Source: Bartonella machadoae (GTDB lineage: Bacteria; Pseudomonadota; Alphaproteobacteria; Rhizobiales; Rhizobiaceae). From it: 64,000 nucleotides of DNA. The translations under genes and the position numbers were made by a program. Positions 34,092 through 44,895 of the stretch are shown here, piece by piece (within the stretch, counting starts at the first letter, position 1; each line of letters opens with the position of its first letter). The notes beneath the pieces were generated by a model that did not search any database, had not been told where the DNA came from, and worked only from the letters and a program-made list of their open reading frames with translations. The DNA lies in contig NZ_CP087114.1 in NCBI RefSeq assembly GCF_022559585.1, forward strand, positions 1,343,095-1,407,094, written 5' to 3'.

Positions 34092-35217
34092 GCTTTCCTG
34101 CAAGCTCGAGCTCTACCAGCAAAAGGTAAAGGTTTGGGAGTGCAACACCTGAATGAGCGCTAAGTGTGTCTAAATCAATTGGTGTTGTCGAAAGAGCGGA
34201 AAAGACTGCTACGCGTTCTGCATCTTCTCCAACCGAAGGGGGATGACAGTTTTTTTCCTCAGATACACTCAAACCACTCTTTTCGAGTTGGTGAGAGGAA
34301 GGTTCCTCGAAAAAATTGCGTTGGGAATATGTGGAAGTCGGGGCTAATGGTGTAAGTGTTTCTACGATATCAGAGGGGTGTGTGGCGAGTAGAGCACCAT
34401 CTTTTATGAGCTTGTTTGTACCGATAGATCTTGGATCAAGTGGAGAACCTGGAATGGCAAAAATTAATCGTCCCATTTCTGCTGCTTGGCGTGCGGTAAT
34501 TAAGGAACCTGATCGTGTCGCTGCTTCTACAACCAATAGTCCCAGAGAGAGAGCTGCAATAATACGGTTTCTTCTTGGAAAGTCGATAGCGCGGGGCTTC
34601 CAACCAATAGGCATTTCGCTAATAATTGCTCCTCCATGAGAGATAATATCTTCATGGAGTTTTTTATTTTCAGGGGGATAGATATGATCAATACCACCAG
34701 CCATGACTGCGACTGTGCCTGTTAAAAGACTTGCTTGATGCACAATGCTATCAATTCCACGAGCGAGTCCAGAAATTGTTGTAAAACCAGCCTCTCCAAG
34801 AAAATGAGTAAATTGAGCAGCGAGTTTTTTTCCGGCCGCCGATGCATTTCGAGATCCTACAATACCAACAGAAGGTTTCTGAAAAACTGAAAGATTGCCT
34901 TTTATGGCAATGAGAGGCGGTGGAGATTCCGTTACCTTAAGAAAAGTTGGATAATCCGGCTCTCCTACACCGATAAACCGGATACCTAATCTTTCTGCTT
35001 CTTGTATTTCTTTTTCTGCATCTTCTATCGTTGTTATCCGAATAGATGTAGAAAGTCCACCTTTCCTACTTAGTTCAGGAAGCGCCGCTAAAGCATTTTC
35101 TGCTGTTTTATAATGATCAATGAGATTGCGAAAACTCACTGCTCCAATATTTTCACTCCGCAACAACCGTAACCAATTGAGACGTTGACGATCAGTGAGC
35201 AAGATTCCTTTATTCAT
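34021..35217 (-). CDS. dprA: DNA processing protein A
   Basis: With the ATG at 35217 (overlapping the plsY stop region) the protein has 398 residues. A TTG at 35253 would add 12 residues. DprA loads RecA on incoming single-stranded DNA in transformation. Residues 10-60 are the SAM-like N-domain; the Rossmann core has [52 protein letters not shown] and [16 protein letters not shown]. The C-terminal winged helix ([21 protein letters not shown]) is present. Confidence 0.95.
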   Translation of the reverse strand: MNKGILLTDRQRLNWLRLLRSENIGAVSFRNLIDHYKTAENALAALPELSRKGGLSTSIRITTIEDAEKEIQEAERLGIRFIGVGEPDYPTFLKVTESPPPLIAIKGNLSVFQKPSVGIVGSRNASAAGKKLAAQFTHFLGEAGFTTISGLARGIDSIVHQASLLTGTVAVMAGGIDHIYPPENKKLHEDIISHGGAIISEMPIGWKPRAIDFPRRNRIIAALSLGLLVVEAATRSGSLITARQAAEMGRLIFAIPGSPLDPRSIGTNKLIKDGALLATHPSDIVETLTPLAPTSTYSQRNFFEEPSSHQLEKSGLSVSEEKNCHPPSVGEDAERVAVFSALSTTPIDLDTLSAHSGVALPNLYLLLVELELAGKLIRHSGGYVSLLNSDLPQEPQHY

Positions 35218-35854
35218 CCCCGTTTTTCGTACCAACCTTGCTTTCTTTTCCAACTAATAATCTACCAATATTCTCGTAATGTTTCATATAAACAAATATG
35301 CTCATTGCAATCAGCATAAAACAGAAATAAGGATTGGAGAAGTAAAAAACAAATATTGGAGTAATAACCACGGCAATGAGTGCGGATAATGAAGAGTAGC
35401 GTGTGAGCAGAAAAACCCCTATCCATACAACAATAAAAACAATTGCTGCTGGCCAATAGCTCCCTAAGCATACACCAAGATAGGTAGCAACACCTTTGCC
35501 ACCTTTAAATTTTAGCCATATGGGAAAAAGATGTCCCAAGAAGGCAAAAAAACCAGCGAGAGAAATGATGAGACTGTTTTCTATCGGAGCACTTAAAAAC
35601 TTTATAACAAGAAGAACAACAGTTCCCTTCAACACATCGCAAGCAAGTGTGAGAGCAGCAATTTTTTTATTTCCTGTCCGTAGAACATTTGTCGCACCAA
35701 TATTTCCCGAACCAATTGTTCTTACATCACCAAGTTTGGCTAATCGCGTAAAAAGCAAACCAAATGGGATTGAGCCCATGAGATAGGACATCAGAAAGAT
35801 AAACCAAGTACAAAACTGAAAAAATATTTCACCTTCATTCATTAAAAATCTCAT
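35210..35854 (-). CDS. plsY: Glycerol-3-phosphate acyltransferase
   Basis: This 214-residue membrane enzyme uses acyl-phosphate to acylate glycerol-3-phosphate, the first step of phospholipid synthesis. Motifs: [30 protein letters not shown] (shown over about residues 27-56; glycine-rich substrate loop), then [13 protein letters not shown] near residue 115. Five membrane segments are expected. The ATG overlaps the pyrC stop (TAATG), so it is coupled to pyrC. Confidence 0.96.
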   Translation of the reverse strand: MRFLMNEGEIFFQFCTWFIFLMSYLMGSIPFGLLFTRLAKLGDVRTIGSGNIGATNVLRTGNKKIAALTLACDVLKGTVVLLVIKFLSAPIENSLIISLAGFFAFLGHLFPIWLKFKGGKGVATYLGVCLGSYWPAAIVFIVVWIGVFLLTRYSSLSALIAVVITPIFVFYFSNPYFCFMLIAMSIFVYMKHYENIGRLLVGKESKVGTKNGDE

Positions 35855-37155
35855 TAAGTTTGTTGATCAAGTTTAAAAATGGATTGTCCTTTAACGAAAG
35901 TTTGAACAACACGTCCTTGAAAGTGTGCATTCTCAAAAGGTGTATTTTGGAAGAGTGAATACAGCTTCTTTGCAGAAACGACCCATGGCATCTCAAGATC
36001 AACTAAAATAAGATCGGCATCAGAATCTCTTTTAAGTGTTCCCGCATTAAGGCCAAAGAGTTTTGCTGGCGCCGTTGACAAAAGTTCTGTTAATCGTAAC
36101 AGAGATATGCTTCCATCATGATAAAGACGTAAAGCCGCACTCAATAAAGTCTCCATACCAATGGCACCTGTAGTTGCATCATCAAATGGTAAATGTTTTG
36201 TGTCAGCATTTTGAGGATCATGGGAAGAAACGATAATATCTACTGTTCCATCTTTTATTGCTTCAATCATTGCTATGCGATCTTCTTCTCTACGCAATGG
36301 AGGCATAAGACGAAAAGAGGTGCGATATTCACCAATGTCATTTTCATTAAGAGACAAGTGATTAATGGATACACCGGCTGAAATCTTCTCACTGCGTTGT
36401 TTGCCTAAGCGAAGTGCTTCAGCAGATAATGCTGTCGATATTTGTGAAGCATGATAGCGTGTTTGTGTCAATGCAGCCAAACGCAAATCTCTTTCGAGTG
36501 GAATAACTTCTGCTTCTCGAGGTATTCCAGAAAGACCAAGCCAACTTGCTAGAAGGCCTTCATTCATAACACCCTTTCCTATCAGGTCTTGATCTTGTGT
36601 TTCATGCATTAAGGGAACATCAAAATCTCGTGCATAAGTCATGGCACGTCGCATGACAGATGAGTTTTGCAGGGTATTTTTTCCTTCACAAAAAGCAACA
36701 GCTCCTGCATCTTTTAACAAACCAAATTCGGTTATTTCTTTTCCCTGAAAACCGTGAGTGATCGCAGCAACGGGATAAATATTGACCGATGACATTTCTT
36801 TTGCTGTATGTGTTATAAACTTAACAAGCGCGACATTATCGATAATGGGATTTGTGTCTGGCATCATAAGGAAAGAAGTGATACCACCTGCTGCTGCTGA
36901 TTGGCTTGCTGTTGTTATTGTTTCACAACTTTCATTTCCTAGTTCCCCAACAAAAACGCGAGCATCAACAAGTCCGGGAAGAACAGCTTTGTTTTGTGCA
37001 TTAATAATTTCTGCTCCTTCGGGAGTTCCTTGATTCAATGCTTCTTTTCCAGCGACTGTAATTCGTCCATTTTCAACGATAACAGTACCAATCTCATCCA
37101 TTGTACGTGAAGGATCGATAATACGAGCATTTTGAAAGACAATAGGCTTTATCAT
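35854..37155 (-). CDS. pyrC: Dihydroorotase-like protein lacking the HxH metal motif (PyrC-prime type)
   Basis: The 433-residue amidohydrolase-fold protein follows pyrB and belongs to the dihydroorotase family. Where active enzymes have DxHVHLREPG, this one has [14 protein letters not shown], so both metal-binding histidines are gone. MPDTNP and ITHGFQGKE are kept. The closest known parallel is PyrC-prime, an inactive dihydroorotase homolog needed for aspartate carbamoyltransferase assembly. A true dihydroorotase should be encoded elsewhere. It overlaps pyrB by 4 bp. Confidence 0.9.
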   Translation of the reverse strand: MIKPIVFQNARIIDPSRTMDEIGTVIVENGRITVAGKEALNQGTPEGAEIINAQNKAVLPGLVDARVFVGELGNESCETITTASQSAAAGGITSFLMMPDTNPIIDNVALVKFITHTAKEMSSVNIYPVAAITHGFQGKEITEFGLLKDAGAVAFCEGKNTLQNSSVMRRAMTYARDFDVPLMHETQDQDLIGKGVMNEGLLASWLGLSGIPREAEVIPLERDLRLAALTQTRYHASQISTALSAEALRLGKQRSEKISAGVSINHLSLNENDIGEYRTSFRLMPPLRREEDRIAMIEAIKDGTVDIIVSSHDPQNADTKHLPFDDATTGAIGMETLLSAALRLYHDGSISLLRLTELLSTAPAKLFGLNAGTLKRDSDADLILVDLEMPWVVSAKKLYSLFQNTPFENAHFQGRVVQTFVKGQSIFKLDQQT

Positions 37156-38117
37156 TTTTTCTCTCCACTTGCTCTAAGGCGTGAATCCAATAAAGCCTCC
37201 ATGACAGCCATACGCACAGCGATTCCCATCTCTACTTGTGTATGGATCATACTTTGTGGTCCATCTGCTATGTCAGATGCTATCTCGACACCACGGTTTA
37301 TTGGGCCAGGATGTAAAACAATGCAATCACTTTTGGCATAGGCCAAATTTTTCTTATGTAAGCCAAAATAATGAAAATATTCACGAATGGAGGGAATAAA
37401 GGAACCTGTCATACGTTCATGTTGTAAGCGTAGCATCATAATGACATCAGCATCTTTAAGTCCTTCTTTCATTGTATTAAAAACCTCAACACTCATATCA
37501 GCAATTGCTGTGGGGAGAAGCGTTGAAGGTGCAACAGCACGAACGCGAGCACCCAAGGCATTGAGACTGAGGATATTAGAACGCGCGACACGTGAATGCA
37601 AAATATCTCCACAAATTGCCACAGTTAATCCCTCAATGCGGCCTTTTGTTCTTTTAATCGTCAGAGCGTCTAATAAAGCTTGTGTTGGATGTTCATGAGC
37701 ACCATCACCTGCATTAATGACACAACAATCCACTTTTTGCGCTAACAAAGCAGCTGCTCCAGCGCTGCTATGACGGATGACAAGTATATCTGGTTTCATT
37801 GCATTGAGGGTTGCCGCTGTATCAATCAATGTTTCTCCTTTTTTTACAGATGAATTGCCAATGGCCATACTCATCACGTTTGCACCTAACCGTTTGCCAG
37901 CTAATTCAAAAGAAGATTGTGTGCGTGTGGAGGCTTCAAAAAAAAGATTAATTTGAGTACACCCACATAATGTAGATTTTATTGTATCAATTTTTTTAGA
38001 GAGGTTAACATTTGCATCTGCACGATCCAGCAATATGGTGAGATCTTCTGCACTTAAGTTTTTAATGCCTAAAAGATGTTGATGGGGAAAAAGGGGAAAA
38101 AAAGTATTTTGAGTCAT
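37152..38117 (-). CDS. pyrB: Aspartate carbamoyltransferase catalytic subunit
   Basis: This 321-residue enzyme condenses carbamoyl phosphate with aspartate in UMP synthesis. The carbamoyl phosphate site [20 protein letters not shown] is near residue 60, [10 protein letters not shown] and [14 protein letters not shown] (near 135) form the active site, and [11 protein letters not shown] near 275 binds aspartate. It heads the pyrB-pyrC-plsY-dprA run. Confidence 0.96.
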   Translation of the reverse strand: MTQNTFFPLFPHQHLLGIKNLSAEDLTILLDRADANVNLSKKIDTIKSTLCGCTQINLFFEASTRTQSSFELAGKRLGANVMSMAIGNSSVKKGETLIDTAATLNAMKPDILVIRHSSAGAAALLAQKVDCCVINAGDGAHEHPTQALLDALTIKRTKGRIEGLTVAICGDILHSRVARSNILSLNALGARVRAVAPSTLLPTAIADMSVEVFNTMKEGLKDADVIMMLRLQHERMTGSFIPSIREYFHYFGLHKKNLAYAKSDCIVLHPGPINRGVEIASDIADGPQSMIHTQVEMGIAVRMAVMEALLDSRLRASGEKK

Positions 38118-38213
38118 AGCATTCTTTTCTATCTCTCTCTAAACAAATTAAACAAGCATTTGTTTGAATATAATAAATGTTTTTTAACTGCAAAATGACA
38201 AATAGTCTATGAT

Positions 38214-39872
38214 GTGAATGATTTGAATAATAGGAATATGCCTATGAGTGCTGTATCTGTGCAAAATGCTCGCAAAAAAAATGCCTTTCTCAGTGATACG
38301 CTTATGTTTCGTATTGCCTCTACTTTGCCTAAATTTTTATTAGCAAGTTTTGAAGAAATAGGAGATTTTGTAGCGAGTCGTGAAGCATGGGAGCTTTCCT
38401 CTTTGGCAAACCGTTATCGACCAATCTTGCGTTATAATGACGAATGGGGACAACCCATAGAAAAGCTAGAGATACATTCCTCTTATCAAACTCTTCAACA
38501 ATATTCTAGACAAGTTGGTTTAGTCACTTCACTTTGGGAAAACACCACCTCAGAAAACGGAGTACGATACCAAGCCCGTGCTATTCGCTTAGCTTTATCT
38601 GCTGGTTTGGAAACAGGGCATTTAAATGAGGTTATTATCACAAGTGCGACTCTTGCAGCTTTAATTAGTGATGGTGATCTCTTTAGCAAATGGCAAAATG
38701 TGCTTTTATCACGACAATATGATTTGTCGTCTAAACCTGTTAATAGAAAAACAGCGGCTTCACTTACTTTTGCTTTTGATGATGTTGAACAACAAGAAAA
38801 ATATGCTTTCAATTTTCCAAGTGTTAAAAAAATTTCTTTTGATGAAAAAGTTGAACGTGATCTGTATCGTTTAAATATTACAAAAACGAATGTTATTAAT
38901 CCGATCGTTGATGGATATCTTGTGAGTGCAGAATTAGATGGTCATTTAAGCTGTTTTTTAGTTCCCCGTATACAAGAAAATGGAGCGTTAAATGGTATCA
39001 TATCGATTCGTCATTTGTTACAGCGTTCTGGCGAATCTTTAACTCCAGAGGGTGTTGTTGATTTTCAGGGATGTTATGGTTGGCTTTTAGGAAATGTAGG
39101 GGAGGGGATTAAAGTCATTAAGGATATCGAAACGATGATGCGTTTTGATCAATCCGTCGTATCAGCAGGTATTTTGCGTGCTGCACTTCAATTTGGTATC
39201 GATTTTTTTCGGCAAAAAAGACCAGATCAACCTTTACCCCCCCTAACAGAACGTATTTTTGCAGATATCGCACTGGATATTGCTGCTGCGCAAGCATTGG
39301 TTTTACGTTTAGCGCGCGCATTTGATAATGCGGCAAATGATCGCTCTGAAGCAGCTTTCGCGCGGATTATGGTACCTATTATTGCTTATCATGTCAGTCA
39401 ACTCGTCATACCTATTATTGGCGAGATTATTGCACAGATTGGCATAGAAAGTTTTGTGGAAGGCAATCCATTATCGCAAATGTTGGTCAATAGTCCTGCA
39501 CGGATTGTGAGAAATAGTTCTGCGAATCAATTGGTAAAGGACGCAATTCTTATCGCTGAAAAAGCACCGGGATTATTTCAGAAATTGTTAGAAAAAATTG
39601 CTGTTGATATTGGACCAGCGGGACCACGAGCAATGGAGATTATTAAATCTGCTGTAGGGATGGCATCGACAAATGAAGGAGCAGGAAGATTTTTTGTTGA
39701 ACAAGTAGCGTATGCAACCGCAGCTGCATCGTTACGTTCTATAGATATAGAACATGTAGCGAATGCTTATATGGAAAGCCGCCTTGGGGGACAATGGAGA
39801 TCTTCTTATGGAATGCTTATTGCACGCTACAATGCAGGACATTTGTTAAACGTTCTTTATCCTTCCATATGA
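38214..39872 (+). CDS. AidB-like acyl-CoA dehydrogenase-fold protein, active site diverged
   Basis: This 552-residue protein resembles AidB (isovaleryl-CoA dehydrogenase-like DNA-repair protein). ELSSLANRYRPILRYNDEWGQP and LEIHSSYQTLQQYSRQVGL match its N-terminal region; LVSAELDGHLSCFLVPRI and GVVDFQGCYGWLLGNVGEGI match the middle. The family's WEGSGN motif is replaced by VRNSSANQLV, so the catalytic glutamate seems lost. Some FAD-binding sequence is also diverged. Its start is at 38214 or the ATG at 38238 (MPMS). Function is uncertain. Confidence 0.7.
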   Translation: MNDLNNRNMPMSAVSVQNARKKNAFLSDTLMFRIASTLPKFLLASFEEIGDFVASREAWELSSLANRYRPILRYNDEWGQPIEKLEIHSSYQTLQQYSRQVGLVTSLWENTTSENGVRYQARAIRLALSAGLETGHLNEVIITSATLAALISDGDLFSKWQNVLLSRQYDLSSKPVNRKTAASLTFAFDDVEQQEKYAFNFPSVKKISFDEKVERDLYRLNITKTNVINPIVDGYLVSAELDGHLSCFLVPRIQENGALNGIISIRHLLQRSGESLTPEGVVDFQGCYGWLLGNVGEGIKVIKDIETMMRFDQSVVSAGILRAALQFGIDFFRQKRPDQPLPPLTERIFADIALDIAAAQALVLRLARAFDNAANDRSEAAFARIMVPIIAYHVSQLVIPIIGEIIAQIGIESFVEGNPLSQMLVNSPARIVRNSSANQLVKDAILIAEKAPGLFQKLLEKIAVDIGPAGPRAMEIIKSAVGMASTNEGAGRFFVEQVAYATAAASLRSIDIEHVANAYMESRLGGQWRSSYGMLIARYNAGHLLNVLYPSI

Positions 39873-40336
39873 TGAAGGCTTTGAATCCTGTCGAGTGCAC
39901 CTTGTAATATAAAAGCAGCAGCAGCCGAATCAATTTTGGCTGCTCTTTTAACACGTGATACATCCATTTCTAAAAGAGAACGTTCTGCAGCAATTGTTGA
40001 TAAACGTTCATCCCATAAAACAAAAGGAATTTTTGTATATGCTTTCATATTACTGACAAAAGTTTTGGTTGCTTGAGCACGAGGACCACAACTTCCATTC
40101 ATATTAAGAGGTAGTCCAATGATAATAACCCCCACATTTTCACGATCAAAAACTTTTATAAGGGTGTGTGCATCTTCCATCATTTTTTTTCGTTGAATAA
40201 CAGGACGCGGATTTGAAAGAGTGAGCCCCATATCAGAAACTGCAATTCCAATTGTTTTTGTGCCTAAATCCAAACCTGCTATTACTTGTCCAGGCAAAAG
40301 ATGTGTCATAACTTGATTAATATTAATAATAGCCAT
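39857..40336 (-). CDS. ruvX: RuvX/YqgF RNase H-fold nuclease
   Basis: This 159-residue enzyme processes the 5' end of pre-16S rRNA in E. coli. The motifs are VIAGLDLGTKTIGIAVSD (N-terminal Asp), IIIGLPLNMNGSCGPRAQAT, FVLWDERLSTIAAERSLL, and KIDSAAAAFILQGALD (C-terminal Asp). Its last 16 bp overlap the AidB-like gene end on the opposite strand. Confidence 0.94.
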   Translation of the reverse strand: MAIININQVMTHLLPGQVIAGLDLGTKTIGIAVSDMGLTLSNPRPVIQRKKMMEDAHTLIKVFDRENVGVIIIGLPLNMNGSCGPRAQATKTFVSNMKAYTKIPFVLWDERLSTIAAERSLLEMDVSRVKRAAKIDSAAAAFILQGALDRIQSLHHMEG

Positions 40337-40452
40337 ATGATTTATAATTTAAGTCTTTTCGTGGGTTAGGTTATCAAGATTCTTGCGCTTGCAAACACAG
40401 CCTTGTATAGCCAATAAGCAAATGTAAAAATAAGAAAACAGAAAGGCATAGT

Positions 40453-40740
40453 ATGTCTGTTGATCAAGAAACAGTCAAGCGGGTAGCGCATTTAGCGCGT
40501 ATTGCTGTCCATGACGATGAAACAGAACGTATGACAAAAGAACTCAATGTCATTTTAGGTTTTGTAAAACAATTAAATGAAGTCGATGTTAGCAGTGTTG
40601 AACCATTAACATCCGTGATGCCAATGGCTTTACGGATGCGTGAAGATGATATCACAGATGGTAATATAGCGGCAGATATCGTAGCAAATGCGCCTGTTAC
40701 AGAAGATAATTTTTTTCTTGTTTCAAAAATCGTCGAGTAA
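40453..40740 (+). CDS. gatC: Glutamyl-tRNA(Gln) amidotransferase subunit C
   Basis: This 95-residue subunit helps fold GatA in the GatCAB complex that converts Glu-tRNA(Gln) to Gln-tRNA(Gln). [20 protein letters not shown] and [19 protein letters not shown] are typical. gatA follows 28 bp later. gatB is not in the window. Confidence 0.95.
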   Translation: MSVDQETVKRVAHLARIAVHDDETERMTKELNVILGFVKQLNEVDVSSVEPLTSVMPMALRMREDDITDGNIAADIVANAPVTEDNFFLVSKIVE

Positions 40741-40768
40741 TTTTTGTATTTTAAAGACTTGAGAACCA

Positions 40769-42256
40769 ATGATGACCGATCTAACAACTTTGACAATTGC
40801 ACAAGCCCGTGATGCTCTCATAAAGAAAGAATTCAAAGCAACGGAATTAACAGAAGCTTATTTAAAAGCAATTGAATTGGCTAATCCAACTTTGAATGCT
40901 TATGTGGCAATAACCGCAGAACAAGCGAGAAAAATGGCTGCTGAATCAGAATGCCGTTTGGCTAAAGGTCAGGGGAGAAATTTAGAAGGAATTCCGTTAG
41001 GAATTAAGGATCTTTTTGCCACACAGGGAGTTCATACTCAGGCTTGTTCTCATATTCTTGATGGTTTTAAACCACATTATGAATCAACGGTAACTGCTAA
41101 TTTATGGCAGGATGGAGCTGTTATGTTAGGCAAGCTTAATATGGATGAGTTTGCTATGGGGTCTTCTAATGAGACGTCATATTATGGTCCAGTTATTAGC
41201 CCATGGAGAAAAAATGATTCCGATGAAAAACTCGTACCGGGTGGTTCTTCAGGCGGTTCTGCAGCCGCTGTTGCTGCGCGGATGTGTGCTGGTGCAACAG
41301 CAACAGATACAGGTGGTTCAATACGCCAGCCAGCAGCATTTACGGGAACTGTAGGAATTAAACCAACTTATGGGCGTTGTTCACGGTGGGGAACAATTGC
41401 TTTTGCTTCATCACTTGATCAAGCGGGTCCTATCGGGCGGGATGTTCGCGATTGTGCCATTTTGCTTAAATCAATGGCTTCTTTTGATGAAAAAGATTCT
41501 ACTTCTGTTAATTTACCAGTGCCTGATTATGAGAGCTATCTTGGTCAATCAATCAAAGGAATGAAAATTGGTATTCCGAAAGAATACCATATGGAAGGAA
41601 TGTCTTCTGAAATTATTGATCTTTGGCAAAAAGGAATAAATTGGCTAAAAGAAGCCGGTGCTGAAATAAGCGATATTTCATTACCCCATACAAAATATGC
41701 TTTGCCTGCTTACTATATTGTTGCTCCTGCAGAAGCATCTTCTAATTTGGCACGCTATGATGGTGTTCGTTTTGGCCTTCGTATACCAGGTAAAGACGTT
41801 ATTGAAATGTATGAAAAGACCCGTTCAGCTGGTTTTGGTGATGAAGTAAAACGTCGTATTTTGATTGGTACTTATGTTCTCTCATCAGGTTATTATGATG
41901 CTTATTATTTAAGAGCTCAAAAAGTGCGAACATTGGTAAAGCGTGATTTTGATCAATGTTTTGCTTCCGGCGTTGATGCTATTCTCACACCAGCAACACC
42001 AACACCTGCTTTTGGTATTGCTGATGAAAAAATAAAACATGATACTGTAGCAATGTATCTCAATGATATTTTTACTGTACCCGTTAACATGGCTGGTTTA
42101 CCAGGAATCTCTGTTCCTGCTGGTCTCTCATCAAATGGTTTACCACTTGGATTACAACTAATTGGTAAGCCTTTTGCTGAAGAAGTTCTTTTTCAGATAG
42201 CACATATTATAGAACAAGAAGCAGGCGTGTTTAGCGCAAAGAAGTGGTGGCCATAA
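40769..42256 (+). CDS. gatA: Glutamyl-tRNA(Gln) amidotransferase subunit A
   Basis: This 495-residue amidase releases ammonia from glutamine. The Ser-cisSer-Lys triad lies in [14 protein letters not shown] (Lys), [17 protein letters not shown] (cis-Ser) and [16 protein letters not shown] (Ser). [19 protein letters not shown] and [17 protein letters not shown] are also as expected. The ATG at 40772 is an equally good start. A convergent terminator lies downstream. Confidence 0.97.
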   Translation: MMTDLTTLTIAQARDALIKKEFKATELTEAYLKAIELANPTLNAYVAITAEQARKMAAESECRLAKGQGRNLEGIPLGIKDLFATQGVHTQACSHILDGFKPHYESTVTANLWQDGAVMLGKLNMDEFAMGSSNETSYYGPVISPWRKNDSDEKLVPGGSSGGSAAAVAARMCAGATATDTGGSIRQPAAFTGTVGIKPTYGRCSRWGTIAFASSLDQAGPIGRDVRDCAILLKSMASFDEKDSTSVNLPVPDYESYLGQSIKGMKIGIPKEYHMEGMSSEIIDLWQKGINWLKEAGAEISDISLPHTKYALPAYYIVAPAEASSNLARYDGVRFGLRIPGKDVIEMYEKTRSAGFGDEVKRRILIGTYVLSSGYYDAYYLRAQKVRTLVKRDFDQCFASGVDAILTPATPTPAFGIADEKIKHDTVAMYLNDIFTVPVNMAGLPGISVPAGLSSNGLPLGLQLIGKPFAEEVLFQIAHIIEQEAGVFSAKKWWP

Positions 42257-42290
42257 AAGTTTAGAACTTTATGAAAGAAGCTTTATAAAC

Positions 42291-42336
42291 GAGCATTCTT
42301 TTCTTTAATCAAGAAGATTTTTGAAAAAGGATGCTC
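42291..42336. terminator. Terminator between gatA and livF
   Basis: GAGCATTCTTTT and AAAAAGGATGCTC pair over about 12 positions with one wobble. T-rich sequence flanks it on both sides, so it may serve both convergent genes. Confidence 0.6.
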
Positions 42337-42361
42337 TTAATTTTTAAAGGCTGTACAGTTT

Positions 42362-43072
42362 TCATCCACCAAGATATGCTTCTTTAACACGTGGATCGAA
42401 AAGCATAGTTTTACCTTCACCATGAAATAGAACATGTCCGACCTCTAGAATATAAGCATAGTCAGCAATAGACAGTGCAGCAAATGCGTTTTGTTCAATA
42501 AGAAGAATGGTTTTCCCCATATCATTAATTTTTTGGATAATCGAAAAAAGTTCTTTTACAAGGAGGGGTGCTAAACCTAGGGAGGGCTCATCTAAGATTA
42601 CCATATCAGGATTACTCATGAGAGCACGCCCTACAGCAAGCATTTGTTGTTCCCCACCAGACATTGTACCTCCTAATTGTTTTGCTCTTTCACGTAGACG
42701 CGGAAAGAGATCAAAGACCCATTCAATATCACGAGCAATCCCTATCTTATCATGGCGAATATAAGCGCCTAGGTGTAGGTTTTCTAAAACAGTGAGATGG
42801 GGCATGATGCGCCGCCCTTCAGGACTTAGAGCAATTCCTAAACGTAAAATTTTTTCTGGTGATTTTTTAATAATTGATTCGCCTTTATAGGTAATCTCTC
42901 CATAAACAGATCGATTAAGCCCTGTAATAGAGCGTACAATGCTACTTTTTCCAGCTCCATTGGCGCCGATTAAAGTTACTATAGTTCCCTTTTTTATAGT
43001 CATAGAAAGGTTCTGGATAGCTTTAATGGCCCCATAATGAACATGAAGGTTTTTGATTTTAAGAATGTCCAT
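42362..43072 (-). CDS. livF: Branched-chain amino acid ABC transporter ATP-binding protein LivF
   Basis: From the ATG at 43072 this has 236 residues, the usual LivF length; the longer frame to 43156 overlaps livG. Walker A GANGAGKSS (near 37), the signature LGGTMSGGEQQMLAVGRAL, Walker B DMVILDEPSLGLAP, and a late histidine-switch region are present. It drives uptake of branched-chain amino acids with livG-livM-livH-livJ. Confidence 0.95.
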   Translation of the reverse strand: MDILKIKNLHVHYGAIKAIQNLSMTIKKGTIVTLIGANGAGKSSIVRSITGLNRSVYGEITYKGESIIKKSPEKILRLGIALSPEGRRIMPHLTVLENLHLGAYIRHDKIGIARDIEWVFDLFPRLRERAKQLGGTMSGGEQQMLAVGRALMSNPDMVILDEPSLGLAPLLVKELFSIIQKINDMGKTILLIEQNAFAALSIADYAYILEVGHVLFHGEGKTMLFDPRVKEAYLGG

Positions 43073-43840
43073 AAACGTCTCCGCCAAGATAAGCTTCAAT
43101 AACTTTAGGGTTGTTACGAACTTCATCTGGTGTGCCATTGGCAATACAACAGCCATATTCCATTACCAAAATATATTGGCAAAGTCCCATAACAACTTTC
43201 ATATCATGTTCTATAAGGAGAATCGTAAGATCAAAGTCTTTCTGCACTTTTGCTATAAATTTTCTAAGATCCTCGCTTTCCTGTGGATTCATACCAGCAG
43301 CAGGTTCATCAAGAAGTAGCAATTTTGGCTTTGTTGCCAACGCGCGTGCAATTTCTAGACGTCTTTGTACACCATAGGGCAGGGTCATTGCTGATTGATT
43401 GGCAAGATGATCAAGCTGTAGTCGCTCAAGAAGTTCCATTGAATTTTTATGGACTTCTTTTTTTCTTTCATTGCTTTTGGAAAAAACAGCGCTGAAGAAA
43501 ACCATGGATATTTTTGACGAACATGCGCTCCTACCATAACATTTTGCAAAACCGTCAATCCTGAAAAAAGGCGAATATTTTGAAATGTTCGTGCAATATG
43601 ACGCTTGCAGATAATATAAGGGGGAGCTCCAGAAACTTTTTTACCATCAAAAAGAATCGTTCCACTCGTGGGAGCATAAAACCCAGAAATCATATTAAAA
43701 ACAGTTGTTTTTCCTGCTCCATTTGGACCAATTAATCCAGTAATTGTTCCTCGTTTGATTGCCATATTAATATTATTGACAGCAACTAAGCCGCCAAAAC
43801 GCATGACGATATTATCAAGAGAAAGAATGGTGTCGTTCAT
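43059..43840 (-). pseudogene. livG: livG ATP-binding protein, frameshifted in an A7 run
   Basis: The start frame (43840 down) carries Walker A in GLIGPNGAGKTTVFNMISGF and the Q-loop (RTFQNIRLFSGLTV). It runs out of frame after AMKEKKK. A second frame carries the signature and Walker B (YGVQRRLEIARAL and LLLLDEPAAGMNP) to 43059. One extra A in the minus-strand A7 run (plus-strand T7 at 43458-43464) would join them into a normal LivG of about 260 residues. It may be a true pseudogene, a phase-variable tract or a sequence error. Confidence 0.85.
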
Positions 43841-44895
43841 AATTTTCCCTCAGTATTAGAGAGTTTTTTACGTGTTAAAAAGCTATAAATTCCATTCCAT
43901 GAGAATTCATGTTGTCCCAACAACCCTTTTCTCCAAAATAAAATAATGACGAGCAATAAAAGAGAAAAAACAACCATACGCAACCCAGGTGTCTCTGGAA
44001 TATGTATAAAACCTAAATCAAAAGGACTTTCAATAATACGAAGCCATTCAAGCATGACGGTAATAATAATGCTGCCAATAATGCTTCCTGTAATTGAACC
44101 AAGTCCACCGGCAACAACAATCATTAAAATATTAAATGTGAGTAGGAAATTAAACATTTTGGGATCAATCGTTGAAATAAGAGCAGCCATCAATGCTCCT
44201 CCTATACCTGCAAAAAATGCACCAACAGTAAAGGAAAAGCTCCGGTAGAAAAAAGCGTTAACTCCCATTGTTTTTGCAGCGATTTCATCATCACGAATGG
44301 CGCGTAGTACATTACCAGTATTGCTTCGTAGTAAGAGAATAATAAAGAGAACTGTAAAGGCTAACCAACCATAGTTCCACCATAATGTCGCATTTTGGGG
44401 GATTCCTTTAATTCCTAAAGAGCCATTTGTTATCGATGAGGCATTGGTAATAACAATACGAATAATCTCTGCAAACCCCAATGTTGCAATTCCAAGATAA
44501 TCACCACCGAGACGTAAGACAGGAAGAGCAATTAATAAACCGACAACTGCAGCAGACAGACCACTGACAACAACGGCAATAAAAAAAGGGAACTGTAAAT
44601 GATGTAATGGTTCAGCGATAGGGTCAAGAATCCACATCATTTCTTTTTGTTCAGGGGAAAGAAGCAAAATCGCACATACATAAGCACCAATGGCCATGAA
44701 ACCAGCGTGTCCTAGAGAAAACATACCGGTAAAACCGTAAATCAAGTTAAGCGAAATTGCCAATATCGCATTAATAGCAATAAGATTGATGATACGCAGT
44801 GTATAATCATTAAAATGGTTATCAGCATAAAATAAAAAACCAATAAGAATCAAAATACTGATACAGGATAGACAGTTTGCAACTGATTTTACCAT
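43837..44895 (-). CDS. livM: Branched-chain amino acid ABC transporter permease LivM
   Basis: This 352-residue inner-membrane permease has about ten hydrophobic helices. NAILAISLNLIYGFTGMFSLGHAGFMAIG is the LivM signature (near residues 43-71, shown as a landmark). The cytoplasmic coupling segment is AIRDDEIAAKTMGVNAFFYR near residue 200. It overlaps livH by one base and livG by 4 bp. Confidence 0.95.
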   Translation of the reverse strand: MVKSVANCLSCISILILIGFLFYADNHFNDYTLRIINLIAINAILAISLNLIYGFTGMFSLGHAGFMAIGAYVCAILLLSPEQKEMMWILDPIAEPLHHLQFPFFIAVVVSGLSAAVVGLLIALPVLRLGGDYLGIATLGFAEIIRIVITNASSITNGSLGIKGIPQNATLWWNYGWLAFTVLFIILLLRSNTGNVLRAIRDDEIAAKTMGVNAFFYRSFSFTVGAFFAGIGGALMAALISTIDPKMFNFLLTFNILMIVVAGGLGSITGSIIGSIIITVMLEWLRIIESPFDLGFIHIPETPGLRMVVFSLLLLVIILFWRKGLLGQHEFSWNGIYSFLTRKKLSNTEGKL

